Below, in pieces: positions 28,144 through 36,977 of a DNA stretch of 64,000 bases (positions are counted from its first letter, which is position 1; each line of letters opens with the position of its first letter). Below the pieces are notes generated by a model. It had not been told where the DNA came from. It did not search any database and worked only from the letters and a program-made list of their open reading frames with translations. Source of the DNA: Chitinimonas arctica (lineage in GTDB: Bacteria; Pseudomonadota; Gammaproteobacteria; Burkholderiales; Chitinimonadaceae); the NCBI RefSeq assembly GCF_007431345.1, contig NZ_CP041730.1, forward strand, positions 5,228,480 to 5,292,479, written 5' to 3'. The position numbers and the translations under genes were made by a program.

Positions 28144-29199
28144 TCATTTCGGCTTGCGGGGCTCCTCCTCCGATAAAGCGTAGGGTGTGAACGCAATGAC
28201 CGTCTCCCCCGCCCACGCATTCACCTCCTGCATGCGCTCCTGGAGCGGCTGCAACTCATTGCGAGCAAACACCTCCGCCGCCTGGGCCGCGTCGCCGAAG
28301 CCCCCCGTGTTGTGCGGGATGATGCCCATCATTTGCGGCGGTACGCGGTGGGCGGCCAATTGGTCGTCGCGGGTCACATTCTTGATGCCCAAGAACTCAT
28401 CTTTGGCCGCCACTTCCGATACCGGGATCACCTGTAGCCCATCCTTCTTGCCGTTCGGCGCGTACACCATCAGATTGCGGAAATTCCCCGGCCCCTTGCT
28501 GTTCTTCAGGGCCGTGCGCAGGTTGTTGATATCGTCTTCCTTCTGCGCCGGGTCGGTCATATAGAGGATAAAACCGGCATGGCTGCCGTTGAGGTAGTAC
28601 TTGCGGCGGAACAGCGTGGCCGACTCGTTCAACCATACCGAGTGGTTCGCGCTCAGGTAGTCCGGCAAGCCGTAGATTTCCTGATTGATATCGGGCTCCA
28701 GCAGGTGGAACACCTGACCGGGCTCAAAAGCATGTTCCTGCCCATGGCCCGGCACAAACCAATAGGTATCCATATCCACCCCACGCCGGGTGAACTTGGC
28801 CAAGGCCGGTTGCAGTTTGATGAGCTTGCCGCGACTGTTCCGTTTGGCTTCGAGGTAGGCATTGCCGAAGGTCAAATAGTCGAGCACAAAGCGGGTGAAG
28901 TCGGCTCGGCTGAGCAGCGCGTTCGGCCGGTAACCGCTGACCAAGAGATTGCGCTTGATTTGCATGGCGCTGCTGTGATGCACCGCCGCCCGGTAGGTAC
29001 GGGCCAGGCCGTCCCAACTGATGGGCGGTTCGTACCATTTGTCCATGTAGGCGGGGCATTCGAGATAATCGAATAGCTCGCGCTTATCCAGCATGGGAAT
29101 AGCGTCCCCAAAGGTGAAGACTTCAAAGCCGGCCCGGATTGCGGCGTCGGCAGTGGTGTCGGTGCCGGTCGTATCGGCGGCGTATTGCATAGCCTGCAT
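28144..29199 (-). CDS. Q: Phage portal protein (P2 gpQ)
   Basis: The product forms the dodecameric ring at the unique capsid vertex through which DNA passes. The 351-residue protein matches the PBSX/P2 portal family: FTFGDAIPMLDKRELFDYLE near residue 30, FGNAYLEAKRNSRGKL, and HRVPPQMMGIIPHNTGGFGD near 305. Length is close to P2 gpQ (344). Its start overlaps the terminase stop by one base. As in P2, Q and P run opposite to the rest of the head genes. Confidence 0.93.
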   Translation of the reverse strand: MQAMQYAADTTGTDTTADAAIRAGFEVFTFGDAIPMLDKRELFDYLECPAYMDKWYEPPISWDGLARTYRAAVHHSSAMQIKRNLLVSGYRPNALLSRADFTRFVLDYLTFGNAYLEAKRNSRGKLIKLQPALAKFTRRGVDMDTYWFVPGHGQEHAFEPGQVFHLLEPDINQEIYGLPDYLSANHSVWLNESATLFRRKYYLNGSHAGFILYMTDPAQKEDDINNLRTALKNSKGPGNFRNLMVYAPNGKKDGLQVIPVSEVAAKDEFLGIKNVTRDDQLAAHRVPPQMMGIIPHNTGGFGDAAQAAEVFARNELQPLQERMQEVNAWAGETVIAFTPYALSEEEPRKPK

Positions 29200-30983
29200 C
29201 AGGCGATCTCCATAAAACTACGATTGGTGGCGGTACCGCCTTCGAGGGGCTCAGCGGCCAGGGCGTGCATGCATGCCCAAGCGAGGTCGGCATGGCTGAC
29301 TTCCTCCGAGCGGCTGGCTTCAAACGTGGCCTGTCGGCCGCTGGGGGTAACGGTCTTGCGGATCGCCATGAAAGCGGCGGCCAGGTCGGTCCAGCCGGCG
29401 TCGAATTCAAGCCGGCCGTGGCTGATGACATCCAGGGCTTTCAGGACAAGGCGGGTTTTGACGTCCACCGAGTAATTGAAGGCGACGGCGGCCGGGTAGA
29501 ACTGCTTGACCAGCTGATAGACGCCCTGGCCGACCCCGGTCGTGTCGATGCCGATATGCGTCACGTGATAACACTCGGTGATGCGCTTGATCTTGTCGGC
29601 CTGCTCGGCGAAGTCGAGGCCCTTGAACTGGTGCTTTTCCAGTACGCGGAACTTGCCGCCAGGCACCAGCGGCGGCGCCAACACCACCAGGCCGGCACTG
29701 TCGCCCGAGTGGGCCGGGTCGTAGCCCACCCACACCTCGCGATAGCCGAACGGCCGAATGGCGAACGGTTTGAAATCGGCCCATTCGACCCAGCTATCGA
29801 CCATGCAACGCTGCAGCATCGCCAGCGGAAAAATCGACTGTCCGTCGTCGATAAATTGGCACATGAACAGCTGGGCAAACTCTTCGCCCGAGTTTTCCAA
29901 TTGAAGCTGGTCAAGGTCGAACAGGTTGCAGCCACCGGCCGCCGCATCCTTGACCGTGACGATTTGCCGCCATTGCCCATCCTCACAGCGGCGCCCAGCC
30001 GCCAGGGCCGCATGGCTGGTATCAAGGTCGATATGCTCGGCGCGAGGCCTGCCCTTGTTGAACAGCTTGCCGGACCAAAACGGATAGGCCTCATGGCTCA
30101 GGCTGGACGGCGTTGAAAAGTAGGTCAGCCGCCACTTGGCGTGCGAGGCCATCCCGGCCGCCACTTTGCGCAGCTGTTGGAACTTGGGAATCCAAAAGTA
30201 CTCATCCAGGTACAAATTGCCGTGGTAGCTCTGCGCCGTGCGGAAGTTGGTACCGAGAAAGATCAATTCCGCACCACTCGGCAACTTGATCGGGTCGCCA
30301 CGCAACTCCACCCCGGCCGTCTTGGCGAAGTCGAGAATGTACGATTTGAACTGGTGCGCCTGGGCCTTGCTGGCCGAGAGGAAGATCTGATTGCGACCGG
30401 TCGTCAGCGCATCAATCAGTGCCTCGCGCGCGAAATAGAAGGTCGCGCCGATCTGGCGAGACTTCAGCAAATTGCGCACGCGCTGGACCAGGCCGGCCCG
30501 GTACCAGTGCCGTTGATACTCGAACAGCGAAGCCATAAACGACTCGGTCAGCTGGGCTTGCTGCTCGTCGCTGATAGCGTTCTTTTCCGGGGGCTTGCGC
30601 GGGCCGCTATTGCGGTTGGCGATCTTAGGATTGAGGTCGGTTTCATTGCCGCCACTGCGGTAGCGCTGAACCCGTGCCAGCCGTTCGACCTGACGGCCGA
30701 GCAAATCGATTTCCTTGAAATCGCGGCCGTCCTTGTCTTCTTTCGCCAGCAGGAACTGAATGCGCGCTTCGAGCGACATTTCCACCCGGTCTATCGGGTC
30801 GGTCGCGTCCCATTGGTCGCGCCGTTTCCAGCTGTGCAGGGTCGTAACTTTGATACCGAGCTGTTCGGCAATGCGGCTGATGCGCATGCCCTTCCAGTAC
30901 AGGGCGCGCGCTTGCCGGCGCGGATCGAGATCGCTTTCGATGGTGGCAGCATGTGGCTGGGGGCGGGTTGGTGTGGATGGCAT
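29199..30983 (-). CDS. P: Terminase large subunit (P2 gpP)
   Basis: This is the DNA-packaging motor, with an ATPase and a nuclease domain. The N-terminal helix-turn-helix (MRISRIAEQLGIKVTTLHSW) is followed by a Walker A-like LKSRQIGATFYFARE, Walker B NLYLDEYFWI and the nuclease part VGYDPAHSGDSAGLVVL with HIGIDTTGVGQGVYQL. ATG at 30983 gives 594 residues (P2 gpP 590); the longer in-frame start at 31049 crosses the promoter region. Confidence 0.94.
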   Translation of the reverse strand: MPSTPTRPQPHAATIESDLDPRRQARALYWKGMRISRIAEQLGIKVTTLHSWKRRDQWDATDPIDRVEMSLEARIQFLLAKEDKDGRDFKEIDLLGRQVERLARVQRYRSGGNETDLNPKIANRNSGPRKPPEKNAISDEQQAQLTESFMASLFEYQRHWYRAGLVQRVRNLLKSRQIGATFYFAREALIDALTTGRNQIFLSASKAQAHQFKSYILDFAKTAGVELRGDPIKLPSGAELIFLGTNFRTAQSYHGNLYLDEYFWIPKFQQLRKVAAGMASHAKWRLTYFSTPSSLSHEAYPFWSGKLFNKGRPRAEHIDLDTSHAALAAGRRCEDGQWRQIVTVKDAAAGGCNLFDLDQLQLENSGEEFAQLFMCQFIDDGQSIFPLAMLQRCMVDSWVEWADFKPFAIRPFGYREVWVGYDPAHSGDSAGLVVLAPPLVPGGKFRVLEKHQFKGLDFAEQADKIKRITECYHVTHIGIDTTGVGQGVYQLVKQFYPAAVAFNYSVDVKTRLVLKALDVISHGRLEFDAGWTDLAAAFMAIRKTVTPSGRQATFEASRSEEVSHADLAWACMHALAAEPLEGGTATNRSFMEIA

Positions 30984-31028
30984 GCCGTCATGCTGCCGCC
31001 CTCCGCACGCGAAGCCACGCGGGGCGGA

Positions 31029-31049
31029 TTGTCGCGGCGCTCGGCACAA
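31029..31049. promoter_or_regulatory. Candidate late-activator (Ogr/Delta) site between P and O
   Basis: TTGT-N13-ACAA in the divergent P/O control region. Its sequence TGTCGC-N6-CGG-N-ACAAC is shared exactly with the site before gene V. Its centre (31039) lies about 77 bp before the O start codon, compatible with an activator site near -55. Confidence 0.6.
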
Positions 31050-31115
31050 CCGGCCCGCGTTGCCGGCTCAAGGAGTGGCCGCGAAGATGGCTGCATTCCT
31101 CAAACGGAGCCAGCC

Positions 31116-31922
31116 ATGAACCAAAAAACCAAACTTTTCCGCATCGCCACCGAGGGCAAGTCTATCGACGGCCGGGTCATTCCCCGCGAATGGATTACCC
31201 AAATGGCCGCCACTTTCGATCCCAAGACCTACGGCGCACGCATCTGGCTGGAACATATCCGGGGCACCTTGCCCGAGAGCCCCTACAAAGCCTACGGCGA
31301 CGTGCTGGCGCTGGAAGCCCGCGACATCGGCGGCGGCAAGCAAGGCCTGTATGCCCAACTGGATGCCACCCCCGAGCTAGTGGCGATGAACAAGGCCAGC
31401 CAGAAAGTTTATACGTCGATTGAAGTCGAACCCGATTTCGCCGGTACCGGCCAGGCCTATCTGGTCGGCCTGGGCGTCACCGATAGCCCGGCCAGTCTGG
31501 GCACCGAGCGGCTGGCTTTCTCGGCGACCCATCTCAGCCGCCAGTTGTCCGAAACCACGCTGTTTAGCCCCGCCATTGCAGCCGATTTTGCGCTGGCCGA
31601 CGAGGATAGCCCCAGCCTGTTTAGCGCCGCCCTGGAGAAGCTCAACAAGCTGCTGAGCAGCAAGCAGGGCAAGAACGACAAGCAATTTAGCGACGTGGCG
31701 CAGGTGCTGGAATCGGTGGCCGAAGGCATGGGCGATCTGAATGAACAGCTGGGCGACGTGGCATCCCTCAAGGACAGCGTGAGCCGCTTGGAAACCGAAC
31801 TGGGCGAAGCGCGCGAAGAGTTCCGCCAGCTCAAGGCCGAACAGGACAAGCAGCCTGTCGGCAAGCCCCGCCCGTTCGCCACTGGAGGCAATGCCGGCCA
31901 ATTCACCGTCACCGACTGCTAA
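31116..31922 (+). CDS. O: Capsid scaffolding protein/protease (P2 gpO)
   Basis: The product directs head assembly and cleaves itself, the capsid and portal proteins. The 268-residue protein starts KTKLFRIATEGKSIDGR, followed by IPREWITQMAATFDPKTYGA, the typical GPO N-terminus, with the serine-protease part before residue 150 and a C-terminal coiled coil (about 165-245) that scaffolds the capsid. An upstream in-frame extension runs through the terminase gene; the ATG at 31116 with GGAG at 31107 is the real start. Confidence 0.93.
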   Translation: MNQKTKLFRIATEGKSIDGRVIPREWITQMAATFDPKTYGARIWLEHIRGTLPESPYKAYGDVLALEARDIGGGKQGLYAQLDATPELVAMNKASQKVYTSIEVEPDFAGTGQAYLVGLGVTDSPASLGTERLAFSATHLSRQLSETTLFSPAIAADFALADEDSPSLFSAALEKLNKLLSSKQGKNDKQFSDVAQVLESVAEGMGDLNEQLGDVASLKDSVSRLETELGEAREEFRQLKAEQDKQPVGKPRPFATGGNAGQFTVTDC

Positions 31923-31957
31923 GCCCGCCCTGCCTACCACCCTTTACCGGAGTCCCC

Positions 31958-32986
31958 ATGCGTAATGAAACCCGCGTCCTGTTCGACGCCTATCTCGATG
32001 CCGTCGCACAACTGAACGGCGTCAGCAGCGCCACCCGCAAATTTGCGGTCGCGCCCACGGTCCAGCAGAAGCTGGAAAGCAAAATGCAGGAATCCAGCGA
32101 ATTCCTGTCCCGCATCAATATCGTCGGCGTGCGCGAGCTGGAAGAGGAAAAGCTCGGGCTGGGCATCAGCGGCCCGATTGCCAGCCGAACCGATACCGCC
32201 AGCAAGGATCGCCAGACCACCGACGCCAGCACCCTGGATGCGCAGCGCTACCGCTGCGAAAAGACCAATAGCGACACCCATCTGCGCTATGGCAAGCTGG
32301 ATCAATGGGCCAAGTTCCCGGACTTCCAAACCCGGCTGCGCGACGCCATCGTCCGGCGCCAGGCATTGGACCGCATCACGATCGGCTTTAACGGTACCCG
32401 CGTCGCGGCCGATACCGACCGGGTCGCCAATCCACTGCTGCAAGACGTGAACAAGGGCTGGCTGCAGCAATTCCGCGAGTTCGCCAACGGTTCGCATGCC
32501 CTGACCGAAGTCAAAGCCGGTACCAAGGCCATCAAGATCGGCGACGCGGTCGTGCAGGCTGACGGCTACAAGAATCTCGACGCCCTGGTGTTCGATCTGG
32601 TGTCGAACCTGATCGACCCATGGCACCAAGAGAACCCCGACCTACTGGTGATTTGCGGCCGCAACTTGCTGCATGACAAGTATTTCCCACTGGTGAACAG
32701 CAAGCAGCCGCCGACCGAACAGGCCGCCGCCGATTTAATCATTAGCCAGAAACGCATCGGCAATCTGCCGGCCGTGCGAGTGCCTTACTTTCCGCCAAAT
32801 GCCTTGCTGGTGACCACTTACGAAAACCTGTCCATCTACTGGCAGGAAGGCAGCCGCCGCCGCACCGTGGTGGACAACGCCAAGCGCGACCAAGTGGAAA
32901 ACTACGAATCCAGCAATGACGCCTACGTGGTGGAAGATTTCGGCGCGGGCGCCTTCGCCGAAAACATCCAGCTGGTGGCCGCATGA
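31958..32986 (+). CDS. N: Major capsid protein (P2 gpN)
   Basis: The main head protein, HK97-like fold, 342 residues (P2 gpN 357). Family motifs include RNETRVLFDAYLDAVAQLNG at the N-terminus, RYGKLDQWAKFPDFQTRL near residue 110, LDRITIGFNGTRVAADTD near 138 and NPDLLVICGRNLLHDKYFPL near 227. The terminase small subunit gene overlaps its stop by 4 bp. Confidence 0.94.
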   Translation: MRNETRVLFDAYLDAVAQLNGVSSATRKFAVAPTVQQKLESKMQESSEFLSRINIVGVRELEEEKLGLGISGPIASRTDTASKDRQTTDASTLDAQRYRCEKTNSDTHLRYGKLDQWAKFPDFQTRLRDAIVRRQALDRITIGFNGTRVAADTDRVANPLLQDVNKGWLQQFREFANGSHALTEVKAGTKAIKIGDAVVQADGYKNLDALVFDLVSNLIDPWHQENPDLLVICGRNLLHDKYFPLVNSKQPPTEQAAADLIISQKRIGNLPAVRVPYFPPNALLVTTYENLSIYWQEGSRRRTVVDNAKRDQVENYESSNDAYVVEDFGAGAFAENIQLVAA

Positions 32987-33681
32987 CGACTAGCCCCGCC
33001 CGCGCCCATGCCCTGAGGATGGCGGCGCAAGCCTTGGCCGCGCCCGACGCGACCATGGCGAACGCCACAGGCTACGAACTCATGCTGGCGAAGTTGCACG
33101 AAGATCGCCGCCGCCTGAAGCAGATAGAAAGCCTGGCCCGAAAAATCGAGGTCAAGCGCAACCTGCTGCCCGAATACATCCCCTGGGTGGAAGGCGCTTT
33201 GCAGGGTAACGGCGCACAGGACGTTGTTTTGATGACGGTCATGGTCTGGCGTATCGATGCCGGCGACTGGCGCGGCGCGCTGCAAATCGCTGAGTACGCC
33301 TTGCGCTATCAGCTGCTGCTACCCGACCAGTTCGGCCGCAATCTGCCTTGCCTGCTGGCGGAGGAATTCGCCGACCAAGCGCTGCGCGGCGAGCCGGTCC
33401 CGCATGAAATCCTGATCGAAGCCGACCAGCTACTCATCGACCACGATATGCCGGACGAGGTCCGCGCCAAGCTGGCGAAAGCCATTGCCTACGCGCTGCT
33501 GGTCGAAGTGCCGAAGTCGGCCAGCGAGCTGGTGCCCATGTTGCGGGCGACCGCCCTGGAGCAGCTGCAAAGGGCGCTCAAGCTGCACGACAAGTGCGGT
33601 GTCAAAAAGGACATCGACAAGCTCGAACGCGAGCTAAGGAACTCAGCGCCGACCGGGGCAACGCCCCCGGACGGCAGCTAA
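32983..33681 (+). CDS. M: Terminase small subunit/endonuclease (P2 gpM)
   Basis: With gpP it recognises and cuts DNA at cos. The 232-residue protein has the family pattern RRRLKQIESLARKIEVKRNL near residue 45, LPEYIPWVEG, MTVMVWRIDAGDWRGALQIA near 85 and the C-terminal ALKLHDKCGVKKDIDKLER. Its length is close to P2 gpM (247). Confidence 0.92.
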   Translation: MTTSPARAHALRMAAQALAAPDATMANATGYELMLAKLHEDRRRLKQIESLARKIEVKRNLLPEYIPWVEGALQGNGAQDVVLMTVMVWRIDAGDWRGALQIAEYALRYQLLLPDQFGRNLPCLLAEEFADQALRGEPVPHEILIEADQLLIDHDMPDEVRAKLAKAIAYALLVEVPKSASELVPMLRATALEQLQRALKLHDKCGVKKDIDKLERELRNSAPTGATPPDGS

Positions 33682-33785
33682 ACCGGGCGTACCCCGCAAC
33701 CTAGGCGGCACGGGGCAAGGCCAGGGCTTGCCCATCAGCCGACACCCCGTCCACCGCCTACCCTCTTCCCCTGTTCGGAGTGCCT

Positions 33786-34259
33786 ATGTCTTCCAGTTTC
33801 ATCGCCATCGCGCCGGCCACCGAGTCGGGCGCGGATAGCGTGCGCAATGCCGCTTTCTTTCCAGCTGTCAGCCTGGCCGCCATCCGCGCCAGCCAGCGCC
33901 TGGATGGGACCGTCACGACCGAACGCTTGCGCGCTGCCACGGTGGAAGCCATGGCGAGCGTAAATGCCGAACTGGCGGTGTGGGCCGACGCCCACAAGGG
34001 GCTCGGCCGCTTGAATCTGGCCGAGGTACCGGCCGAGCTGATCGACGTGCAAAGCATCCACTTGCAGCGCTACCAGCGCGCCGTCGCCTGCCTGGCCCAT
34101 GCCAATCTGGTCGAGCGCTACCGCAACTACGACAGCAGCGGCAAAGGCGACCGCGATGCGGACGAACTGGAGCCCACCGCCGACGCCCTGCGCCGCGACG
34201 CCCGCTGGGCCATCCGGGATCTGTTGGGGCTCAGTCGTAGCACGGTGGAATTGATCTGA
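33786..34259 (+). CDS. L: Head completion/stabilisation protein (P2 gpL)
   Basis: The product closes the filled head before tail attachment. The 157-residue protein shows FFPAVSLAAIRASQRLDGTV followed by VTTERLRAATVEAMASVNAEL and a C-terminal DALRRDARWAIRDLLGLSRS. The start ATG (33786) follows GGAG by 6 nt. A 104-bp spacer without any gene precedes it. Confidence 0.92.
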   Translation: MSSSFIAIAPATESGADSVRNAAFFPAVSLAAIRASQRLDGTVTTERLRAATVEAMASVNAELAVWADAHKGLGRLNLAEVPAELIDVQSIHLQRYQRAVACLAHANLVERYRNYDSSGKGDRDADELEPTADALRRDARWAIRDLLGLSRSTVELI

Positions 34260-34465
34260 TGCGGGTGCATGCCCAGCAGGGCGACACGGTGGATGCGCTC
34301 TGTCATCGCTACTACGGTCGCACCGCTGGCGTGGTGGAGGCCGTCCTCAATCACAACCGCGGAGTGGCCGATTTCGGGCCGACCCTGCCGCACGGTACCG
34401 CCGTCGAACTGCCCGAACTGACCGCGCCGCCCCCTTCCACACCCTTAATTCAACTTTGGGATTAA
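34259..34465 (+). CDS. X: Tail protein X (P2 gpX)
   Basis: A small (68-residue) LysM-like tail protein. VHAQQGDTVDALCHRYYGRT is the family N-terminus, and HGTAVELPEL the C-terminal part. It overlaps gene L by one base (TGATG). P2 gpX has 67 residues. Confidence 0.92.
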   Translation: MRVHAQQGDTVDALCHRYYGRTAGVVEAVLNHNRGVADFGPTLPHGTAVELPELTAPPPSTPLIQLWD

Positions 34466-34467
34466 CC

Positions 34468-34857
34468 ATGGCCGAACCCGTCACCGCCGCCACCAGTAGT
34501 TACGCCGGCACCAGTCTGTTTGCCGTCAGCCTGATAAGTCTGTTTCCAGGGCTACAGGCGGAAATCGTCCTGGGCGCCTTTGCCGGCGCGATCGTGTTTG
34601 TACTCAGTTCGACCGAGCTGAAGCTTGCCCGCAAGCTGGGCTTCTTCCTCGTCGCCTTCTGCGCCGGCTGCATCGGTGCGCGGATGGCGACCAGTCTGAT
34701 TGCCTTCGCCCTGCCGGCCAGCATCACCGCCAGCCCTGGTGTCGGTGCGCTGCTGCTGTCCGCCGTGGCGGTCAAGCTGCTGCTGTGGCTGATCGGCCAG
34801 GCCGATAAGCCGCTGGCCCTGCTGTCCGCCATCCAAAAGCGCGGGGCAGAAAAATGA
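34468..34857 (+). CDS. Putative holin (first of two)
   Basis: This 129-residue membrane protein has several hydrophobic helices (LFAVSLISLFPGLQ; IVLGAFAGAIVFVLSS; LGFFLVAFCAGCIGARMATS; GALLLSAVAVKLLLWLIG). It matches the putative holin commonly found here in Burkholderia-type P2 phages. It may form pores that release the endolysin. The ATG at 34468 is preferred over 34456. Confidence 0.78.
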   Translation: MAEPVTAATSSYAGTSLFAVSLISLFPGLQAEIVLGAFAGAIVFVLSSTELKLARKLGFFLVAFCAGCIGARMATSLIAFALPASITASPGVGALLLSAVAVKLLLWLIGQADKPLALLSAIQKRGAEK

Positions 34858-35168
34858 ATCGCCTGGTCCTGCTGAATGCGCTGGTCTGCGCGCTGATGGC
34901 CTGCCGTTTGCTCGTCTTCCAACGCGGGTCCGCCACCCACCACCCCCGCGCCGCCTGGCTGGCCTACGTCCTCGCCGTCGCGGCCGCTTCGGTACCCATT
35001 CGCTTGCTTTGTGGACAACCGGTACCGGTCGATGGCGCGAGCTTGGCGCTACACACGGTGCTGGCCGCCGCCCTATTCGCCACGCGTGGCAATCTCGCCC
35101 AGCTGTTCCGCACCGATGCGGCACGCCCCGAACATCCCCTATCCCGTTTGCTGAGGAAGACACCATGA
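34854..35168 (+). CDS. Putative 3-TM holin (phage_holin_3-like)
   Basis: The 104-residue protein has three hydrophobic stretches (LVLLNALVCALMACRLLVF, AWLAYVLAVAAASVPIRLLCG, ASLALHTVLAAALFATRG), fitting the 3TM holin family placed before the endolysin gene. It overlaps both neighbours by 4 bp (ATGA), so the lysis cassette is tightly coupled. Which of the two membrane proteins is the true holin and which an antiholin is open. Confidence 0.75.
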   Translation: MNRLVLLNALVCALMACRLLVFQRGSATHHPRAAWLAYVLAVAAASVPIRLLCGQPVPVDGASLALHTVLAAALFATRGNLAQLFRTDAARPEHPLSRLLRKTP

Positions 35169-35974
35169 AAACCACAACCCTAACCCACGGCGACACCGGC
35201 CTGGATGTGGTGGAGCTGCAAGAACTACTGAACCGCGCCGGCATCCCGGTTGCCACCGATGGCTGGTTCGGCGAACGAACCGCCGAAGCGGTGCGCCAGG
35301 CGCAACGCCGCTTCGGCCTGGTCGTCGATGGCCTGGCCGGCCGCAAAACCTTGACCGCCCTGCGTACCGGCATCGACGACCCACGCCACCTGCGTGAGGC
35401 CGATTTGATCGCCGCCGCCGAACGGCTCGGCGTACCGTTGGCCAGTATCAAGGCGATCAACCAAGTGGAAAGCAACGGGACCGGCTTCCTACCCGATGGG
35501 CGGCCCGTGCTGCTGTTGGAACGGCATGTCCTCTATCGCCAGCTGAAGGCAGCCGGCCACGATGCCGATGCCCTGGCGCTGCGCTATCCGCAATTGGTCG
35601 GCACCCAGCGTGGCGGCTATGCCGGCGGCACCACCGAGTGGCACCGTTACCAGAATGCCCGCCATATCGATGCGGCCTGCGCCATTGAGGCGTGTAGCTG
35701 GGGGCTATTCCAGATTATGGGCTTTCATTGGCAGGGGCTGGGCTATGCCTCCGCGCAAGCTTTCGCCGACGCCATGGTGACCAGCGAAGCTCAGCAGCTG
35801 GCCGCCTTCGTCGGTTTTATCGAAGCGGAGCCGGCCTTGCATAAGGCGCTGAAGGCCAAGAAATGGGCCGAGTTCGCCCGGCTCTACAACGGCCCCAGCT
35901 ACCGCGAAAACGATTACGACCTGAAGTTGGCGCGGGCCTTCGAGCGCTTCGACACGGCAGCGGTGCCGGCATGA
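35165..35974 (+). CDS. Endolysin: peptidoglycan-binding domain plus N-acetylmuramidase
   Basis: The enzyme degrades the cell wall at lysis. The 269-residue protein has a PG_binding_1 domain (GLDVVELQELLNRAGIPV, GWFGERTAEAVRQAQRRFGL) in residues 1-65, then an N-acetylmuramidase (DUF3380) domain with the likely catalytic Glu in IKAINQVESNGTGFL (near 102) and ACSWGLFQIMGFHW near 180. ATG at 35165 overlaps the preceding stop. Confidence 0.92.
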   Translation: MKTTTLTHGDTGLDVVELQELLNRAGIPVATDGWFGERTAEAVRQAQRRFGLVVDGLAGRKTLTALRTGIDDPRHLREADLIAAAERLGVPLASIKAINQVESNGTGFLPDGRPVLLLERHVLYRQLKAAGHDADALALRYPQLVGTQRGGYAGGTTEWHRYQNARHIDAACAIEACSWGLFQIMGFHWQGLGYASAQAFADAMVTSEAQQLAAFVGFIEAEPALHKALKAKKWAEFARLYNGPSYRENDYDLKLARAFERFDTAAVPA

Positions 35975-36429
35975 TCCGGCTATTGTCGTTCGCCCTGGTC
36001 GCCAGCGTGCTGGGCAACCTGGGCCAGCTATGGCACACCCAAGTGCAGGCCGGCCAGGTGCAAATCGACCTGGCCGCCCTGGAGCAAGCCGCGACCGATG
36101 CCGCACTGGCGCAGCGCACCGCCCAGCTGCAAAACCTGGCCGAACTGAAGCGCCGCCACGATGCCCTGCAGGCAGAAGCCCGCGATACCGTCGCCACCCT
36201 ACATGCGCGTCTCCAACAACGGCAGCGCGCCTATCAAAGACTCGAAGATGAAAACCAATCCCTACGTGCTTGGGGCGATATGCGTCTGCCTGCTGAGCTT
36301 GTGCGGTTGCGCGAGCGCCCCGCCTTCGCCCATGCTGGCGCTTATCGTGACTGGCTGTCCGACCCTGAGCGCTTGCCGGCTACCGGCCAGCCAGCCGCAA
36401 ACGAATCGGGATCTGTTGCGGGAAGTTGA
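35971..36429 (+). CDS. lysB: Inner-membrane spanin (LysB/Rz-like)
   Basis: The 152-residue protein has an N-terminal membrane anchor (LLSFALVASVLGNLGQLW) and a long coiled coil (about residues 28-100), typical of Rz/LysB, which joins the o-spanin to disrupt the outer membrane. It starts within the endolysin stop (ATGA). The o-spanin gene begins inside it in another frame. Confidence 0.85.
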   Translation: MIRLLSFALVASVLGNLGQLWHTQVQAGQVQIDLAALEQAATDAALAQRTAQLQNLAELKRRHDALQAEARDTVATLHARLQQRQRAYQRLEDENQSLRAWGDMRLPAELVRLRERPAFAHAGAYRDWLSDPERLPATGQPAANESGSVAGS

Positions 36430-36526
36430 AGCACTCGAACAAGCCTGGGCCGCGTGCGCCGCCCAAGTCGATTTAACCCTTGCTTGCCAGGCCGACGCCC
36501 ATGCGCAAACCGCAATTGCTCCGTGA
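36248..36526 (+). CDS. lysC: Outer-membrane spanin lipoprotein (LysC/Rz1-like), nested
   Basis: The 92-residue lipoprotein starts at 36248 inside lysB in a different frame and ends inside gene R. The signal LGAICVCLLSLCGCAS contains the lipobox LCGC, then a Pro-rich mature part, a Cys pair and a short helix. Nesting of Rz1 in Rz is a hallmark of spanin pairs. Confidence 0.85.
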   Translation: MKTNPYVLGAICVCLLSLCGCASAPPSPMLALIVTGCPTLSACRLPASQPQTNRDLLREVEALEQAWAACAAQVDLTLACQADAHAQTAIAP

Positions 36527-36977
36527 CCATCTCGCCCGCTTCGTCCCCAGCCTGGCCGCCGACCCCGACAAGCTGCTGGTGTTCGTGGAAGGCGGCCGGA
36601 TACGGGCGACCGGTGCGCGCTCGCTGTCCTTCGAGTATCAATATCGCTTGCGCTTGGTGTTGCTGGATTTCAACGGCAACGCCGATATGGTCATCGTGCC
36701 GATATTGGCCTGGCTCAAGGACAACCAACCGGACCACTTGTTGAACTACGACAAGCAGGCCGATGGCTTCCAGTTCGAGGCCGAGCTACTGAACCACGAT
36801 AGCAGCGACCTGGCCATTACCCTGGCGCTGACCGAGCGGGTGCTGGCGAGCGAGCAGCCTGGCGGGCTGGCGGTGCAGCCTGTCGGCGAGCCGCCCTTGA
36901 ATCCGCATGGCGACGTGATGCATTGGGAGCTATTTATCAAGGGCGCCAAGGTCGGCGAATGGGATGCGCAACCGTGA
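36501..36977 (+). CDS. R: Tail completion protein R
   Basis: The product caps the tail for joining to the head. The 158-residue protein has KPQLLRDHLARFVPSLAADP at its start, LVFVEGGRIRATGARSLSFE and YQYRLRLVLLDFNGNADMV, as in P2 gpR (155 residues). It overlaps lysC by 26 bp and S by 4 bp. Confidence 0.92.
   Translation: MRKPQLLRDHLARFVPSLAADPDKLLVFVEGGRIRATGARSLSFEYQYRLRLVLLDFNGNADMVIVPILAWLKDNQPDHLLNYDKQADGFQFEAELLNHDSSDLAITLALTERVLASEQPGGLAVQPVGEPPLNPHGDVMHWELFIKGAKVGEWDAQP

Noticed and set aside
30141..31115. Upstream extension of the capsid-scaffold ORF
   Set aside because: The extension runs antisense through terminase and the promoter region; homology to gpO starts at 31116.
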